Shown piece by piece: positions 14,520-15,324 of a stretch of DNA of 15,324 nucleotides. A program made the position numbers and the translations under genes. A model generated the notes under the pieces. The model had not been told where the DNA came from. It saw only the letters and a list, made by a program, of their open reading frames with translations, and did no database searches. Within the stretch, counting starts at the first letter, position 1. Each line of letters opens with the position of its first letter. The stretch is from an uncultured Prevotella sp. (lineage in GTDB: Bacteria > Bacteroidota > Bacteroidia > Bacteroidales > Bacteroidaceae). The stretch spans positions 1 to 15,324 of the forward strand of contig CABSIA010000064.1 of NCBI GenBank assembly GCA_902477645.1. The letters run 5' to 3'.

Positions 14520-15324
14520 ACAGATATTTAGCGATTATCATAGCTGCGCTGACAGCCACAGAAATGCAGGCTTTCCAACTTGCGCCACGACTTGTTGTAA
14601 ACATTACCATTGACCAGCTGAGGTCAGATTATATGGAGGCTTTTGCGCCTCTGTATTGCAGCGGCGGATTGCGCAAGCTTATGGAACAGGGTGTTGTATA
14701 TGACGCGGCAAGCTATCCGTATGCTCCCGTTGACAAAGCATCCGCTATAGCGACCCTATCTACTGGTACTACCCCGTACTATCATGGTATAGTATCGCGA
14801 AAATGGCTCGACCGCAACACGTTGCGTCCTGTATTTTGCATTGACGATCAACAGCATTTTCTTTCTCCCGCAAAACTCGTCTCTACAACTTTTGGCGACG
14901 AAATGAGGATAAGCAGCAACGGAAATTCTATTGTATATTCTGTGGCGGCAGATCCAGAGAGTGCCATTTTGTCGGCAGGACATGCCGCCGATGCCGCTCT
15001 ATGGATTGACAGCAAGACTGGCAGATGGAGAACATCCACATACTATGGCGCGACACCTCCTGTATGGTTTAAGGCTTACACGAGCATAGAAACGCAAAAC
15101 CGTAAAAGCAATGGTGTTACAAACGATGACGTGGTAGACATGTCACTTCAGGTGATAAAGTCGGCAGCCATGGGAAAAGACGAAGTCTCAGACCTTATAA
15201 ACATTATTCTTTCCGCTACAAAAGAAGACAGACAACCTGTCAGCGACTGGAAGACCGAGATGGAAAGTGTCTACATGCAACTGTCCTGGCTGGTAGTGTT
15301 TCTCACAATGGAAGTGGAAAAAGA
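14516..15324 (+). CDS. Alkaline-phosphatase-superfamily protein, probably catalytically degenerate (partial)
   Basis: The first 269 or so codons of a protein cut by the window edge; the frame stays open to 15324. An N-terminal signal sequence (about 1-19, ending MQA) precedes the fold. The metal-ligand strand VVNITIDQLRSDY keeps D33, and STGTTPYYHGI (82-92) and AILSAGHAADAALWIDSKTG match the phosphodiesterase/PafA branch. However, the nucleophile position aligns with K74 in APVDKASAIAT. The N100-equivalent in SRKW is Arg or Lys, the K162/R164-equivalent segment reads ADPESA (145-150), and the segment DLINIILSATKEDRQ has Lys and Gln where PafA has metal ligands D305 and H309. PafA positions are from memory. 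A non-enzymatic or altered role is inferred. The ATG overlaps the DUF4105 stop by 4 nt. Confidence 0.82.
   Translation, partial: MNRYLAIIIAALTATEMQAFQLAPRLVVNITIDQLRSDYMEAFAPLYCSGGLRKLMEQGVVYDAASYPYAPVDKASAIATLSTGTTPYYHGIVSRKWLDRNTLRPVFCIDDQQHFLSPAKLVSTTFGDEMRISSNGNSIVYSVAADPESAILSAGHAADAALWIDSKTGRWRTSTYYGATPPVWFKAYTSIETQNRKSNGVTNDDVVDMSLQVIKSAAMGKDEVSDLINIILSATKEDRQPVSDWKTEMESVYMQLSWLVVFLTMEVEK

Overview
The window looks like chromosome of a Bacteroidales bacterium, most likely Prevotellaceae or Bacteroidaceae. This rests on protein families (a Rho with a very long N-terminal insertion, a type IX secretion plug-type protein, a Bacteroidetes-type LptC, a GldE-like CBS protein, a DUF4105 protein) and on promoters: every transcription unit has a Bacteroidetes-type -7 element (TAnnTTTG), six of the seven extended to TTTGCA. 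Start codons lack clear Shine-Dalgarno sequences and lie in A/T-rich leaders. The genus is inference.

Layout. 1-391 is non-coding and holds short direct and inverted repeats, then the rho promoter and a leader with a terminator-like hairpin. rho (+) is followed by a strong hairpin. pgk (+) overlaps by 8 bases a GTG-started gene for a type IX secretion plug-like protein (+). A 19-bp perfect inverted repeat separates that gene from a convergent type I glutamine synthetase (-). The glutamine synthetase gene is divergent from a thioredoxin-fold lipoprotein gene (+), with two interlocked promoters between them. A bidirectional intrinsic terminator separates the lipoprotein gene from a minus-strand envelope cluster, read in the order outer-membrane beta-barrel protein, lptC, GldE-like CBS/CorC protein, PpiD/SurA-like peptidyl-prolyl isomerase. 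Divergent from that cluster, a DUF4105 membrane protein gene (+) overlaps by 4 bases (ATGA) an alkaline-phosphatase-superfamily gene (+) that runs off the right edge.

Function. The left part is housekeeping: transcription termination, glycolysis and nitrogen assimilation. The right part is mostly envelope biology: lipopolysaccharide export, periplasmic folding, outer-membrane proteins, and a predicted periplasmic cysteine-hydrolase-like protein coupled to a degenerate phosphatase-fold protein. No mobile element, CRISPR array, defence system, tRNA or rRNA was recognised.

Most worth a second look: the alkaline-phosphatase-fold protein appears to have lost its nucleophile and two metal ligands yet is tightly coupled to the DUF4105 gene; the DUF4105 promoter sits so close to its GTG that the transcript may be leaderless; the rho leader could form an attenuator; Rho carries a disordered insertion of about 240 residues; and the glutamine synthetase and lipoprotein promoters are interlocked.
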